Translations under genes and position numbers: made by a program
Notes under the pieces: generated by a model
Seen by the model: only the letters and a program-made list of their open reading frames with translations
What the model was told of the DNA's origin: nothing
Databases searched by the model: none
Shown: in pieces, positions 42,149 through 55,244 of the stretch
Layout of the letters: the number at the start of each line of letters is the position of its first letter
How positions within the stretch are numbered: position 1 is the stretch's first letter
DNA from: Aphis gossypii
Lineage: Eukaryota > Arthropoda > Insecta > Hemiptera > Aphididae
Length of the DNA stretch: 64,000 bases
Direction of reading: 5' to 3'
NCBI RefSeq assembly: GCF_020184175.1
Contig: NC_065530.1
Location: forward strand, 47,965,260 to 48,029,259

Positions 42149-45100
42149 TAGCGTATATACATTATATGATTTATGGTCTACCCCGAACGCGTGGAAGCAT
42201 TTTTCACACATTTATATAACGAAAATACCCAGGCTCAGCGCGCGTATACTATTATTATACACAGCGATCTGTATACATCACAGACACCGACGTGATGGAA
42301 AGGTATTCGTGATGCTGTTTTGTGAATCTCTTAAACATTCTTCTCAAAAGTCGTTTATGATGCGATGAGAGAAATTTTCGTGTATAGATGATACTAACCT
42401 ATAATAGCCGTCTCCACCCTTATAGTTGGCATTCACGTTGATTTATTATAATACCCAAATACCTATATATTATATATGAGTATTATATTATTATACTTTT
42501 CTGCAAAGCGGCTGGCGATGAGGTGTCAGAAAATAATATGATAATAATAATAAAATAAAACGATACAGTTATTACAACGATGATCATCATATAAAATGCA
42601 GATTTTATAAACGAAGCGGGTGGCGTACATAATAATATGAACCGTTTAAATACAAGCACAATAATATTATAATGCACAATGTAAAAAATATTTGCCGCTG
42701 TTTTCGGTTTTTAATAATATTGTGATCTACGATCTAGAGTCTAGACTATTACAGTCATCCGCGTGAAGATTAACGAACTAATACAATTACTACATTTTAG
42801 TAATTTAACCGTGGGTAAATGGTTTGAAGTTTAAACTTACGACAAATAGGTATCTCGGAAATATTATATGATAATACGAAGATGCTGAAATAAATTGTTG
42901 TTTTTTCTAGGTACTTCTATTGGAAGATAGGAAAACAAGTTCTCAAGTTTACAATTTACAATTACAGGTGCTTACACCAGTATACTATCCCGACAGACAA
43001 TTTAAATTTTAACACTTTAAAGTGTATAACTATTTTACAGACTTAAGAACATTTTATATCAGACTCTATTATAAACTGTATCGTGCTATAGTGAATATAA
43101 TATAACTTAACCTGGTTTGCATCCATTTATATTTTATACTTTTATACATTATTCACTCAATAATATTATATATTGAAGAAAACTGTAGGTATTATATAAT
43201 ATCTACTGAGTTCATAATTATTTTTAAAGATGCCAAAATGCTCACGATTGTTTACGATTTTAGCAATTGGATTCATTTAACGTTATACTCCGACAAATTA
43301 AATTAAATTATACATTAATTTAATGGAAGTTTAGAATTACCATTCAAACATAAACAATTTCCATTTAAAACGCACATTTTCAAAACACTTAAAATAGCAG
43401 TTATTTACATAATAGAATTACGTTCCCTTAACATGTAAAATACATATCTAGTTTTAATGAATTAATTTAACATGCGAAAACTTTTACAACAATTTCAAAT
43501 AATTGTAATAATAATATTGTATATTAATAATCTCATTTCTGTTTTATTATTATTATTATACGGTGTATCTTTGTTATATACCTATGTAAAATATTACGTG
43601 ATATAAATCGTTCAATTAAAATTCCTCATGTTTGACATACCTAGTACAAACATGTAACTTAAATAATTTATATAGAATATATTACAACGCACTATATACT
43701 TATTAATACGTAATTCTTAAATTAAAAACGAAAATGTTATCATTCCGATGACTGTGATCTACGTGCATACATTAAAATAATATAATATTATTACATCTAA
43801 CATTAATAACGATATAAAAATTGTGGCGCGATCTAGGTAAGGAGTAATAAAATATAAATGTTTGATTTTATTAAAATACCATTGACCATAGTATACCATT
43901 ATAGTAGTGATACTATTATTTTGATTATACAAATGGACAAAAAGAATTTATAACCTTTGTATTAATTTATATAATATATACGCCGATACATTTTATCTTA
44001 GAATATTATAAAGAGTAGGTTTAATTATTAATTTAATTTTACGGTTTAATAAATTTTAAAAGCGTAACTGTTCCTAATGCTTAGTTTAAAATAGAAAAAA
44101 ATACTGAAGTATAATTTATTTTAAGTACACAATATAATTATAAGTTTATATACCTATATTATAGGGCTACACTATTTTTCAGAGTAAACTAAAAATGTAT
44201 CCTAAAATCAAATCTTATTACTAACAGTTTTATGATGAGGACCTGCATATTTAATTCAGGAGGGTGTTGCTATGTTACCTAATATAAGTTTACGTATACA
44301 ACATGCACATGATACTAGGTAGATAGAAAATATTAGATTGAGTTTTTTGGAGAAGGAATAGGTTTTAGGAATTGTATTTTAATTTTTCGAAAGGTTTAGG
44401 TAATTAATAATAACGTATGAACGAAATCGATTAAACAATTAAAAATAATTAAGTATACCACTACTATTCATTAAGATAAAATGTAACTATTTTCATTTTT
44501 TATTTGCTGATAATAAAATACAATAATATTTTATTAGTACCACTGATAGTAAAAAAATTATATATTTAAATTATATACCAACGGGCCAAGCGGGACTTGC
44601 TGGAAATTAAGTTGATAATTATTCCAAAATAAAGTCCAATTTTATTATGCTATTAAAATTTTAGAAATTTGAAGTAGTAACAATTAATTAAATTACATTC
44701 ATCGTTAAATAATAAAACTTATTAAGAATTACCAGTAGTGGAGTAAAATTATGAACCATATTTCATTTGATTAAATTAAATTTTAATCTATAGTTAATAA
44801 TGGACAAAAGAATAAAATAAAATTAGCCTTCAACCAAGTTTTTTCTATTCTAACATGACAAATTTATACGGATTTTGGTTAGTATTTAACCCACACCCAT
44901 TTAGATTTGAAAAGAAAAAACGTTCTCAAGAGATATTATATTGTACCATTTATAATTAAATAATTTGCATACTCCACTAAATGCTATACAACTATGAACT
45001 ATTGAAATAAACCTGTTCTTACTTTTTATTTACGGTGTAAATAATTAATATTATACAAAAAAAAAATCAATTTATTAATAATCGGATATCTACACAATAA

Positions 45101-45341
45101 AGAACATTAAATTAATATAATTACTAAATACTAATTAATATGTAGAATGCAATATCCTCGGATCTTTAATCTAGTATTACATAGTCATATTATGGTGATG
45201 TTTACTCTAATCAATAGCCATCATAAACGGAATAACGGATGATTTAATAATCAACGAAACTACAACTTTTAATTTCATGCGATGTTATTATTTTAATATC
45301 ATAAATTTTAAATATAAAATCAATAATTAATATCGACAGAA

Positions 45342-45414
45342 GTCCCTGTGGCGCAGTGGAAAGCGTACTGGACTTCGGATCCAGGGGTCGTGGGTTCGAC
45401 CCCCACCAGGGACT
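45342..45414 (+). tRNA. tRNA-Arg (anticodon UCG)
   Basis: The 73-nt sequence folds into a complete cloverleaf. The acceptor stem GTCCCTG pairs with CAGGGAC (45407-45413), with T as discriminator base. The D stem is GCGC/GCGT, the anticodon stem CTGGA/TCCAG, and the loop CTTCGGA gives anticodon TCG at 45375-45377, which reads CGA (Arg). The variable loop is GGGTC. The T arm is GTGGG-TTCGACC-CCCAC. The internal promoters are intact: A box TGGCGCAGTGGA (45349-45360) and B box GGTTCGACCCC (45393-45403). There is no intron. It sits in the second large Rbp6 intron on the opposite strand, so it should be transcribed independently by RNA polymerase III. Confidence 0.96.
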
Positions 45415-45424
45415 CATACTAGAA

Positions 45425-45429
45425 TTTTT
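45425..45429 (+). terminator. RNA polymerase III terminator of the tRNA-Arg gene
   Basis: A run of five T residues starts 11 bases after the mature 3' end, the usual place and form of a polymerase III stop. Confidence 0.75.
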
Positions 45430-46329
45430 CCTAGATTTTATCGATAATATTAATTATTATGTTATAATTTATTTATAAATAATATGAATGACGTTCAGCG
45501 CGACCATAGTTACCACCGCCACTCCTGCCCCCACATACGACGCACGACGGCGGGGACGACAATAACATCGTACCTAAAAATAGACGTCCGCCGTAATATT
45601 ATTATAAGCTCACATATTAATATCGAAATGATAATGACTGTAGTAAACGAAACGGTTTTGAACGCTTTGTGAAACAATTGAATTCATCAGAAACAATGAT
45701 TTTGATAGGTTTTGTAAAAATATTGTCATAGACAAGATGACTTGTTTTTCAAACACACCATTTAAAATATTTTAAGTTGGATAATGGTGGATTGATTTTT
45801 TTGTTTGGCAAAATGTTGAATGAACATGGAATTCAAATTTGCATTATGATATTTTCAGTTTAAGGAAAAATAAGACGGATTTAACTGTTGTACGATATGG
45901 CAGATTTCAATTGAAGGTTACAGTACTGGGCTTATTTTTCTTGAGCTGCGGATAACGACATTAAGATGACGAATAGAGATGCGCGGTAATGTAAAGATTG
46001 AATTCACGAGAGAGAAACAGACCGTTTTAACAGGATATTCCCGAGAATTACAATAAGTACAATAATATTATGCATAATAACTCACTGTTATTATTACATA
46101 ATAATGCGCTGTAGTACCTATACAGGGAATGCAAAAACATCGTATACGATAAAATACTCGAGTATTTTGTAACTGGGCTGTACGCGTATAAATTTCCCGA
46201 ACGGGGAAATTCGTGGTCTAATGAGTGATAATAAGAACGATACACGAAGCAAAAGCAGAAGTGAGTAGTACGAAATATTAAATTATTTTATGCAACATAA
46301 TCATCGTATTATACACAGAACTTCACTGT

Positions 46330-46640
46330 AGGCTGTACAATATGATTTTCTGAATCGGGTGGGCCGGACGAACGGACACATATTATATAATATATACATA
46401 GGTACCGTACGAAACTTTTCGAGGCCCGTCGCTCGCCGATTTCCGGACGTGACAAATGAAACTACATAAACCGTTCCGAGTGAGCTCCGTATAGTCGTAT
46501 AGTCCCCGGAGTCGGGACCCGTCCGCCCCCGGAGATTTCGCCGAACAACCCTCACAGTCCACCACATTGCAGTGGTATCACGAGTGACGGTCGAGAAACG
46601 CGGTCCGTCCGACCGACAGATAATTATTTAGTCCTCGGTA
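46330..46640. other. CpG-rich intronic patch near the tRNA gene
   Basis: The patch lies about 0.9 kb beyond the tRNA-Arg gene. A minus frame of 88 codons (46301-46567) is Arg-rich and matches nothing I know. The CpG density suggests an unmethylated or regulatory segment. Confidence 0.3.
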
Positions 46641-46708
46641 ACGCGCGCGCTCAATCCTACACTTATACACACGCTTATATATTATTATATATGTACATAA
46701 ATATATAC

Positions 46709-46724
46709 ATTATACATGTATAAT
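46709..46724. repeat. perfect 16-bp AT-rich palindrome
   Basis: ATTATACATGTATAAT reads the same on both strands. It is one example of the AT palindromes found throughout the window. Confidence 0.9.
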
Positions 46725-49133
46725 ATCGTATAGTATATATAATGTATACGACGACGATGACCAGCGAGCGAAAACTTTTCAATTAACTGCTGCTCAGCGT
46801 GTAGGCATTGCGGGGAACCCACCCGCTTTCTGCACCCGTTTACGAGTGCTGCAGATGCAGTCGTACCGTCATAATATTATAATATTATATGCTATATGCA
46901 TCATACTGTGACGTCTACGACTGCAGCAGAAGTGGATACCTACGTCCTATAATAATAATAACTAAAACTGCACCGCTGCACTGCACGTCATATTGTCTCT
47001 TGTAAATTATATTATAATATTATAATATGATAAAACTGCTGTTGCAGCGCATAATATTATTATATCGTTTACCTATAATAATATTATGTCACTACAGTTG
47101 AACGACTCACATATTCATTTATATATATATATATATAAATATATATTATAATATTATATGATGTATGTAATACGTATAGGTAGATATATATACATAGGGA
47201 CGCAATTTTCAGATACGGATGATGAATGCTGAAATTATTATTGAAAAATGTACCTATTGCGAAGCAATTTCATGTAAATAATATTGAAGTTATTTCTTCT
47301 AAGAAAACGACCTGATAATGTTTAAATCATAGATTTCTAGTACAACGTTGTTATTGCCTATTTTTATTATTATTAGGTATGTACAATATGATATATGGTG
47401 TATATTATTATACTGGCTAACAGTTATATTATCAAAACTATACAATAATAAAAAAAACATGTTTAAAGTTCATCTAAGACGGATTCCATTGGGACCAAAA
47501 AAAATATTCCGTTTTCACAGGTTTCCGTTTTTTTTTTTAATAAATAAATTACATTGCATACAATTTAATATTAAACTATTCTCTTGAAACTCCATGCACA
47601 TGTTATTACGTAATCGTATATAATATTTAGGTGTATTATGCACTTTCCATTCGAAAAAAATATAAGAATAATAGTATTTAGGCCGTGTGTTGTATAAGAA
47701 AAGTGCGATATAAGCAAAATAACTAAGTACCTAGTAAATTGAACATAGGTACTACTTAAAATTTTTGAATTATATATTAATAAAATGCGAGTGTATACGG
47801 TCACCTATTTGGCTATCTCCATGAAGCGATGATTTTTAAAATAATATTATTATTATTTAAAACTATACTATAAAAGCTTCTAATAATATGCACATAGTAT
47901 ATTATATTATAATATTGTGAAATGTAGTATCATAGAAAGATCAATTAAAAGATCATCGAATTACATACCTATTAAATATTACCTACACAGCTAATCACTT
48001 ACTGTCTACACATAAATCATTTATACACGATACTATGTATCATTGTTACATGACATAAATTTATATTTAACTATACTACGAGTATAAAACATATACCGCA
48101 TTTTGATTAGCACCTATATGTATATAGTACACTAATGAGCTTGTCGAGAACGATAGAACAATGTATATATATCACATACGATTTGAGTCACCAGCTTTGG
48201 TAAGTTGTAGATTAAATTCCTAATAAAAATTTTAAAATAAATAAATAAAAATAAGTAGTTGTTTTTTTTTTTTTTAATCGAGCTTCTACAAGTATAACTA
48301 CAACGTGTTAATTAACGTTTGTAGATTTTATTTTATTTAAAAATATGGACGTTTTGTAGAATTGGTGTTGCAATGGTGCTGGGCTAATTAGGTCGTTCGT
48401 GCGAGTGAAATTAAATTACATGCCAATTTACTGCAATAAAATCGTGGGTTTCCAAGCATTTGACAAAACTTGACATCGAAATTGAAAGGGGTGATTTCTG
48501 TGTAAATTGAGATTAGATCACGCAACGAACATAGGAGGTACCTTAGAGACCGGATATAATGCCATGACTTGGATAACGGAATCAACGTTTGTAACCATTT
48601 CACCCTTCAAAATCGTTACCATTTTATGAAAAAAATCGATTAAAATAACAAATAAATTTCTACAAATAGTTAATTTTTAAATTTGCAAAATATGTAATTA
48701 ATCGTGTAATGAATTATGAAGAAAAAAAAAATTAAATTCCCGATGATATTGTCAGAAAATCATGCATCGATCGTAATATAAAACATATTGTTATTGCGAC
48801 CGTCGTTACCCTCGCGTCTCAAAAGAAATTCCTGGTGATACATTGCACGTTTCGAATTTGTAGAACGGTCGTTTTGGAAAATGAACTCACGTAAGCTTTG
48901 AAAAACATTGAGGGATTTTTTTTTCAAAAATGTATTACAATAGACCATACGATATATTATGAGAGAGTATACGTATATAATATATAATAGTACAAACAGC
49001 TAGAGAAAAAGCGCGGCAAAAGTCATTTTAAATAATTTTTCTCCGTCCGTAATTTCCCCAGTGCATAGAAATTACCGTCCGGGATTTTTGCTCTTCTTCC
49101 ACTATATAATACACCTACACTTTTGTACTGCAC

Positions 49134-49143
49134 ATATATATAT

Positions 49144-49206
<63 letters not shown>
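49134..49206. repeat. long AT dinucleotide microsatellite
   Basis: A pure TA run spans 49151-49206 (28 units), preceded by a shorter run interrupted by CATG. It can form cruciform or hairpin structure and is likely length-variable. Confidence 0.97.
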
Positions 49207-49210
<4 letters not shown>

Positions 49211-49380
49211 GTATATCTATCTTTCTTGCCACTTTCATTCAGCTGACGCCACATAATAATCGATTTATAACAGTTTCTCGTTGAGCTTATGTATCTCTCT
49301 CTCTTTCACTCTCAATGTATAGTATATTTTATATACATACAGTACACGTCTATAGTGCATATATATATATATATATAATA

Positions 49381-49617
49381 TTCCCCCCTGCGCCTTCGTG
49401 TTACTACTCCTCCATGCCCGCCCCGCCGTCGTCCAATCCCCCTCTCCTGCAGCAGTTCGACCGACCTATTTTACGACTCCGACGGGCAATTCCTCCGAGG
49501 GATGCCGCCGCCGACGCGGATTATCTTCCTCTCGGCCGCGGCGGTGGCATGTCCAAAAACCTGAACGGCAATAAAAAACGGTTAGTGCGGGACAAGACCG
49601 AGAAAACTGTTCTGTAA
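49381..49617 (+). other. GC-rich patch with a 67-codon ATG frame between two long AT arrays
   Basis: An ATG at 49414 opens a frame beginning MPAPPSSNPPLLQQFDRPIL, with a Gly-rich middle and a Lys/Arg-rich end (...RDKTEKTVL), stopping at 49617. The composition resembles a disordered, basic short protein, but the start context is weak (T at -3), the minus strand is also open, and no homologue is recognised. Confidence 0.2.
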
Positions 49618-50520
49618 TGCGTTCCAGGTGCTCGAATACACCGCGCACAAACACGTATATATTCTGTAAGTGTGTACAAGTTATTTTTATGCCGTGATGT
49701 AAGTATATGGGTAAGTACCGCAGCACATACAGATAGGTGTATGCACGTAGAAGTGGGCTTAGGAATTTTCAATGAAGGGTTGGCATATTTAGTTTATAGA
49801 TCCGTAAAAGCAGGGTAGAGTTATGTTTTTTTAGAAAAAAAAGGTCGATAGCAAAAATGTAAATCATTATATAACAATCTATATTCTCAGTACAGTAGGT
49901 AGTATTTAGAATTTATAAATATTTATTTCATGTGATTTGTTATTTGATTTGAAGATTAAATAAATACATTTAACTAATTCAAGTTCCCGAGGTTTGAAAA
50001 TGATGCTTACTCGGTCCACAGTGACGTGACTAATGCAAAATATATTATTATGATATTTTAATATTATACTAGATAGAGGTATAATATGGAGTATATTAAA
50101 CACACGCGCCAGAAAGTATCCAGGTCTGTATTTTCGTTTCCAGGAATTATTATTATTGTATTTTCTCGCCCGCCTACGATAGGTAATATCATCGAAGTAT
50201 TATATTATATATTAAATCGTCATCGTCATCTGCAGTGGATTTCGTTTTTTTCCATGAAAACGCTCCACAACGGCAGCGTATTGTAATATTATAGTATAAT
50301 AACGTTATATAATATTATTGTAGGTATACCATGCATGTTTTTTGCACCCCAAAAATTCAAGTATATAATATTATCCGTGGGTATATACAATGCGTATGGA
50401 TTTGCATAATATATCACAGTTATTAATTTTATATAATATTATATGATTATCGCTATCGTTGGGATTTGGTGGCGTCGTCATTCGGGTTGTAGGTAGGTTA
50501 ACCCAACCATATATTATTAT

Positions 50521-50523
<3 letters not shown>

Positions 50524-50569
<46 letters not shown>
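50524..50569. repeat. AT dinucleotide microsatellite
   Basis: Twenty-three uninterrupted AT units. This is the second long AT array within 1.4 kb. Confidence 0.97.
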
Positions 50570-50572
<3 letters not shown>

Positions 50573-51196
50573 ATGCGTACTACCTATATGCCTACACATG
50601 CATTACATTATATATATGCACACGTATATAATATATTATATATTATAACTTTGAGAAAAAGTTCTCTCTAGTCTCTGACCTTTTTTTGGGGAACACAACC
50701 GAATCAAATAACTGCGCGGCCTTTAATGTTTTCGCCTTGCATAACATATGTAACGGGGTTTTTATGTACCTGCACGAATTTGGCTACCACTTTTTATTTT
50801 AACATTAATCGAATGTGTGATAAATGGTCACTGAAAAGTTTGTACATGTAACACATAATATATTTGTAGTTATATTTTTACCTATGAACTATAGAAATAT
50901 CGAATAATCGAACTGAGAACAACTACCAAAACCATGTATAATATCGTGACGATTAACATTGACATCGTACTTTTTATTTTTTAAATAAAGTCGTATAGGG
51001 TACAGTTAATGACCCGTGTGTAAGTAATAATAAACGGGGATTTTTTTCTTACTGTAGTATAATGTTTAGGCCTAAGTAAAAATATTACTACTAAATATCA
51101 ATATATATAATCTAAATCCATTAAGTTAGGCGAACATTTTTAAACGTTGACCATTTTTTTTATCTATCCATCAAATAAGCTAACTAATAAACTTAC

Positions 51197-51289
51197 CGGT
51201 CCAAATTGTTCAAAGTAGTTTTTGACATCTTCTAACGTTGTTGGCGCCGACAAACCACCGACAAAGATTTTTTTCGTTCGAGTCACCAT
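51197..51289 (-). CDS. Rbp6: Musashi homolog Rbp6, exon starting RRM2
   Basis: This 93-nt exon is in phase 0 at both ends. The acceptor is ATTTTCAG and the donor is CCG/GTAAGTTT. It encodes 31 residues that begin MVTRTKKIFVGGLSAPTT and end in NYFEQFGP. MVTRTKK is the conserved linker entering RRM2, and IFVGGL is the RNP2 motif on beta1. The segment matches Msi1/Msi2 and insect Rbp6, and differs from the more divergent Drosophila Msi paralogue, whose corresponding linker is different (family knowledge). In normal proteins it follows an RRM1 segment ending in ...RRAHPK. No such exon was seen between here and base 64000. Because the exon begins with ATG, it could also supply a start codon to a transcript beginning just upstream. 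Confidence 0.96.
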
Positions 51290-54067
51290 CTGAAAATTAT
51301 TTTATGATAATGAATACGATTTTATACATAAGAATTTTATAATAGGGAAAATTATGAAATTACAATACACTTTTTTTAGATATTTATTTTTTTCGTATTA
51401 TAACAACTTTTAATAGGTATTGTCCCTACATTAAAATGCTAAATATTATTCTCCCAAACATAACATAATTAAGCACATATATCATTTGTAGTATCTTTTT
51501 TTAAAAACAATATAAAGGTACATACATTTTTTATGGGATAAAAAAAAGTCATAATAGAGGTTAGGTTAGATATGAGTCAATTGTTAAACTTAGTGAAAAA
51601 ACCACTAAAAATATAATACTATAAATACACTACAAACATATTAATCTAAAACTAAACTTAAACAGAATTCCATATTGGATATATTGAATCCAAACTTGAG
51701 GACTGAACTCGCAATATATAATACACGTTATTGTGTACAAAACAAATTATAAGTGGCCCAAGGGTATAATACACTGTTAATACTTGGTATAAATTAAGTT
51801 ATTTCATAATAATCATCCATTCCTTAATTTTGTGAAAAATATAATAAAAAAGGAATTCGTATTAACGTTGTTTCGTTGATGAATTATTTTTTTTTATCTC
51901 ACATAGATGCGTTTAACGATTTACGATATTAAACACTCATTAGGTACCTATTTATTACGTTAAGTCGAATAAAATAGAAAATCATTGAAATATTTTAATA
52001 TTGTATGATATAAAAATAAATATTGTGTTCGAATTATGTTTTATCAAGAGAAAAATAAATCAATACTTAACCAATTCGTTATTCATGCCTACGCTTTTAT
52101 AAGTGAAAAATTATTATCTAATTGAAGTTATTCTAAAATTAAATAGACTGTAAAAAGTTTTTAAAAAATCATTTGAAACGAAGGAATATATAAACTATTA
52201 TAAAAATAACTTTATACAAAATTATACACGCACGTTAAAGCAGGCACATAAGAAAAAAATATTTTATTTTATCGACTGATATTTTATTTCCAAAGCGATA
52301 AACAAATATGTGTCATAATTGCCACCGTAAAGGGTAGGTATAAATATATATAGTTTTGACAGCATTGAAAATCACACCAGCACCAATCGGCCATGTGTTT
52401 ATCTCTTCATAAAGTGGGTTTTAACGGGGACAATCGTTTATATTTCAAAAATGTAATCTAACCCGAACCTCTCGACCAAGTAGGTATAATAATATAATAA
52501 TATCAATAACGCGAAAAAAAAAACTAAAAAAAAGCAACGAGATTTTGGCCAACTTTATTATAATATAATATTCATTAGCTCTCGAGGGTTTTTAAATCAT
52601 TTCTCCGAAATACGATTCCGTTTAAATATTTCATTGAGCCACCCGAGAGGGACACGGTCATAAATAAATCTACGGCATTTAAAACGCACGTCCGTCAGTA
52701 TTTCAAAATAACGACACTCACTATGCCTATATATCCGTATATTTATAAATATTATTATAAACTGTGTAGTATGTTAGTATGTAATATGTACATTACATAC
52801 ATTACATACACAATAATAAAATAACATAATTTACAATACAATGTTTAAATTTCAAATCTGCAAATGTAATTTTTACAAACGTAGCATACCACTTAATAGA
52901 ATTATATTATGTAGTTACAAAATAATAGTATAATATAAAATATTACACGATATTATAAGAATATTGATCCTAATTATACATGTATAATATGCGTTACTGC
53001 ACATCTGCGTAAGTAAAAATATATAAAAATAAAAAAGACATATAGAAAACAATAAAAACAATAAACAATTACAGATTTTAAATTGTTATTATTATAATAC
53101 AATAGACACCCTGTAGAACATTAGATCAGAGTGCATTGTATCATATTATAATATAAGCGGATATAATATTTTGTTCGAGTATGGAATAACGATAATAATA
53201 ATAATAATAATTAATCGGCACGCATGTAATATAATATATATATATACGGGTGAGAGGAATCTTGTATTATTATGGTCCCGTGATTACGCGCGCCGACCAC
53301 AATATCGCTCGACGGTGGGTGATTCAGTAGCGTTGTTTTGGGGCGGGGGTGTGGGTAGAAGTGGTGGGCACGCTATACGTTTAGGCGGGTGGCGGTGGAA
53401 GATCGGCAAGGGGTGTTGTGTAGTGGGTGTTGGGTGGTGGGGGTGGAAAACATTTCGCATTTAAATCGGATATCCCGAAACGCTCTGGGTTCGACCCTAT
53501 GGACTGTATATGCTGGGTTCCAACCGGGAAACGAAACGGTTGCGGCGGAGCGGAAGGTGGTTGTAACGGTGGATAGGGATCGGTGGACGGAGCGATAAAT
53601 TATATCAAATTGTCCGGGGACCGAAAAAGGGGAAAAACAAAAATAAAAAACATATAGCCATCGTTTTCGCGGTGTGGCCCGTGCTGCTATCTGTGCGGTA
53701 AATGATTTTACGCGGTAAAAACGAATAAGAAATTATACTTATTTCAAACGATAAAATAAAAGATTAAAAAAACTTAAAAGATTCGAATGAAATAAAAATT
53801 AAATTAAATTATAGTCGCATTTATCACGTTTTACTATACAGTGAAAATATTAATGAAAAACGCGAATTTTTTTATTTAAAAAAATAAAAAAAAAACATCA
53901 GTCACCGACGCGGCAGAAGAGTATAAAATACGCGAAAATTACAAATAATATAGACGCCCGAGCTAAACCCCCCCTCGACGACGACTGACTTACGCGCGAT
54001 CATACACAACTACTATATAATCCGTCGTTGTGCACCTACCTATATAATACATCATAATATTACATAC
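51290..54067 (-). other. AT-rich stretch between first RRM2 exon and candidate 5' exon
   Basis: This is intron in either transcript model. I looked on the minus strand for the RRM1 signatures (FIGGLSWQT, RGFGFVTFSDP, PKVAFPRRAHPK) and found none. A GC-rich patch at about 53240-53620, with G-rich runs on the plus strand (GGGGCGGGGGTGTGGG), has no recognisable coding content. The remainder is AT-rich. Confidence 0.7.
53192..53210 (+). repeat. ATA trinucleotide microsatellite
   Basis: About six ATA units in AT-rich intron. Confidence 0.9.
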
Positions 54068-54234
54068 CATGTTTTTAGGAGTCTGGTGGCAAACAGTGAC
54101 CACGGACTGTTGGTGTTGTTGGTGTTGTTGGTGGTGTTGGTGGTGTTGGTGATGAGAAGGATGGTGGTGAACCGGATGGTGATGGTGATGGTGCTGCGGC
54201 GGAGGTGGAGGAGGAGGAGGAGCTGCGTAGACGG
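54068..54234 (-). CDS. candidate alternative 5' exon of Rbp6, His/Gln/Pro-rich
   Basis: On the minus strand this reads VYAAPPPP, a Pro run, QHHHHHHPVHHH, a mixed His/Gln run, then QQSVVTVCHQTPKNM, followed directly by a GTATGTAA donor. A pyrimidine tract (TCCCCCCTTTTCCCCGTAG) supports an acceptor before 54234; a second acceptor, GCAG, would start the exon at 54222. Both give phase-1 entry and phase-0 exit, and the exit matches the exon at 51289. The frame has an upstream in-frame TAA near 54317 and no ATG except its last codon, which sits in a strong context (AAAACATG). So either the repeat is coding and a further 5' exon supplies the start, or the exon is mostly 5' UTR and translation begins at its last codon or at the ATG opening the next exon. 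Biased codons here may partly reflect a GTTGTTGGT-type repeat rather than selection. Confidence 0.4.
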
Positions 54235-55089
54235 CTACGGGGAAAAGGGGGGACCCACCGAACGGACAGGGTTCCGTGTTTACGTGGATGTTGATAACTC
54301 GTGGGTAATAATAATTTTACAACACGCTATTGGAGCGGCAGCGTGTGTGGCGTCGTATTCGTGTGTACGGCAGACGTCAGCTGCAGTATATAGCGGCAGT
54401 ATATTTGATAATATAGTGCTGCTAATAATAATATATAATAAATATTATTATCGTATACGCGTTTTATCCGTAGCACGTCCGAAAATCGATTGAAATTATA
54501 TAATATTATATAAAATATAATTAATAAAAAATATTACTGTATTGTCGAGAGCAAAAAAAAAAAAAACTCGAAAATCAAACCGAAAAAGTGTACGGCGGTT
54601 AAATCGCGTCAAAACGGTGGCGTTTTGGTGCGACACGACGCGGACGACTGCGGCGGCGGCGGCTACGACGACTACGACGACGACGGCGACGAACGATAAC
54701 AACAACAGACCCGACGGGACGACGAAGGGACCGCGAGCGCTGCCGTACCGTCCTGTGCTTTGAAACGCGCTCGAATGGGGTGCCACCTAGCGGGCTGTCC
54801 CGGTGGTGCCACCGTAGTCGGCGACGGTGACGCTGTCGCGGGGGATGGTGAAAACTCGAAGCGGTGGCGCGGCGGTAGCGGCACCTGACCGTCGGCGAGT
54901 CGAGCGGAGCGTACTGCGGCGGCGGCGGCGGGGGCGGCGATTACTATGTTACGTTATATATGAAAACAGAGAGAGCGCGAGCGAGAGCGAGACAGAACTA
55001 TAATACGCGAACAGCGGCTGTGTATAATAGCGCGCCGTGTGTACGACGACGCTGACGCTTACGCTAACGGCGAGTATATACGCTGACGC

Positions 55090-55090
<1 letters not shown>

Positions 55091-55123
<33 letters not shown>
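55091..55123 (+). repeat. GAC trinucleotide repeat
   Basis: Eleven perfect GAC units inside the CpG island. On the minus strand it would sit in the 5' leader of a transcript starting farther right. Confidence 0.95.
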
Positions 55124-55125
<2 letters not shown>

Positions 55126-55244
55126 CTATGTGGCGGCGGCGACTTCCGCGTGTGCCCATGGCAACGGTGGCGCACGCACTCTGTGTACACGCGCCCTCCC
55201 CGCCGCCGCCGCCGCCGATCTACCGACCGAGGGCGGCGAACGCA

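Larger units (their letters stand above)
26640..51196 (-). other. Rbp6: 24.6-kb Rbp6 intron holding an antisense tRNA gene
   Basis: The intron runs from the donor GTAAGTTT at 51196 to the acceptor GTTTCAG at 26640. It contains the plus-strand tRNA-Arg at 45342-45414. It also holds CpG-rich patches at about 33970-34450, 36150-36800, 46330-46640 and 49380-49620, and two very long AT dinucleotide arrays near 49.2 and 50.5 kb. In 26640-33970, 36800-45340 and 46640-49130 I see only AT-rich sequence with short homopolymers and microsatellites. Confidence 0.85.

Noticed and set aside
53470..53530. tRNA-like TGGGTTCGACCC segment
   Set aside because: Resembles a B box, but the flanks do not form T, anticodon or acceptor stems.
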